Positions 63,905 through 64,000 of a stretch of DNA of 64,000 bases are shown here, one piece after another (positions within the stretch are counted from its first letter, which is position 1; every line of letters starts with the position of its first letter). The translations under genes were made by a program, and so were the position numbers. The stretch comes from RBG-13-43-22 sp963782435. GTDB taxonomy: Bacteria; Desulfobacterota; RBG-13-43-22. The notes below the pieces were generated by a model. It ran no database searches. It saw nothing but the letters and a program-made list of their open reading frames with translations, and was not told the DNA's origin. The DNA is taken from assembly GCA_963782435.1 (NCBI GenBank), contig CAWAKF010000048.1:62001-126000 (forward strand). Direction: 5' to 3'.

Positions 63905-64000
63905 GGTATAATTCTCTGAAACATGGTTTGTGATTATATCCGGATATGGGAAGGACGCCGTTCACTTTACTCGCATTTTGCGAAACTGGTTCGATGACCC
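63905..64000. other. Window end
   Basis: Upstream of the synthetase start; too short to judge. No gene seen. Confidence 0.4.

Noticed and set aside
1..64000. CRISPR arrays, tRNA or rRNA genes, insertion sequences
   Set aside because: No regular direct repeats with unique spacers, no cloverleaf-type sequence or rRNA motifs, and no transposase were noticed on reading.

Overview
The window reads as a chromosomal stretch of a strictly anaerobic Gram-negative bacterium. It has a complete Tol-Pal locus, lspA/lgt, lipobox signal peptides and an OmpV-like porin. Its redox genes are those of anaerobic C1 and syntrophic metabolism: Fhs, MetF/MetV, HdrA, MvhD, a SudAB/NfnAB-type flavoprotein pair and a tungsten aldehyde oxidoreductase. 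The style is that of Desulfobacterota (former Deltaproteobacteria); this placement is inference from gene content, and no rRNA gene is present to confirm it.

Layout. 0-5.4 kb: the end of a TPR protein, ileS, lspA, lgt and a GcvH-like protein that lacks the lipoylated lysine. 5.6-11.0 kb: tolQ-tolR-tolA-like-tolB-pal-cpoB, closed by a strong terminator. 11.1-19.8 kb (minus strand): fhs, then a giant HdrA-GltD-HdrA fusion, mvhD, metV and metF, which is the methyl branch of the Wood-Ljungdahl pathway joined to flavin-based electron bifurcation. mvhD contains an in-frame UGA followed at once by a good bacterial SECIS-type hairpin and is read here as a selenoprotein. 20.1-25.0 kb (plus): sudB-sudA, folE2 and a PurH-type AICAR transformylase. 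25.3-34.5 kb: a metallophosphoesterase, two YkgJ-type Cys-cluster proteins, AOR, glgX, a lipoprotein and a HigBA-like toxin-antitoxin pair. 34.9-41.6 kb: a ferredoxin-domain regulator-like protein, an aldo/keto reductase, nadC-nadB, a transglutaminase-like protein and a HAD phosphatase. 41.9-49.8 kb: accessory-type genes (PIF1-like helicase, nucleotidyltransferase, small hypotheticals, OmpV-like protein, endonuclease IV, a nuclease-like/DUF2283 pair). 50.0-53.8 kb: an SPFH/zinc-ribbon pair and a fused SpmA-SpmB membrane protein. 53.8-64 kb: an acyl-CoA or xenobiotic catabolic neighbourhood (SDR, CocE/NonD-type hydrolase, quinone oxidoreductase, duplicated CaiB-type CoA transferase, two hotdog-fold hydratase-like proteins, an NDP-forming acyl-CoA synthetase alpha-type protein).

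How the genes work together. Fhs, MetVF, HdrA-GltD-HdrA and MvhD would link formate/10-formyl-THF and methylene-/methyl-THF interconversion to NAD(P)H and ferredoxin-level electrons. SudAB/NfnAB next door handles NAD(P)H/ferredoxin exchange, and FolE2 and PurH make or use folate-linked C1 units.

Two patterns cut across the window. First, many intergenic gaps, including every gap from 20.1 to 25.2 kb, hold an inverted repeat built of short degenerate tandem words, with a different word at different loci. Second, about 14 single-base indels, mostly in homopolymers, break otherwise normal housekeeping genes. This is most simply read as sequence or assembly error; such genes are annotated across their full span.
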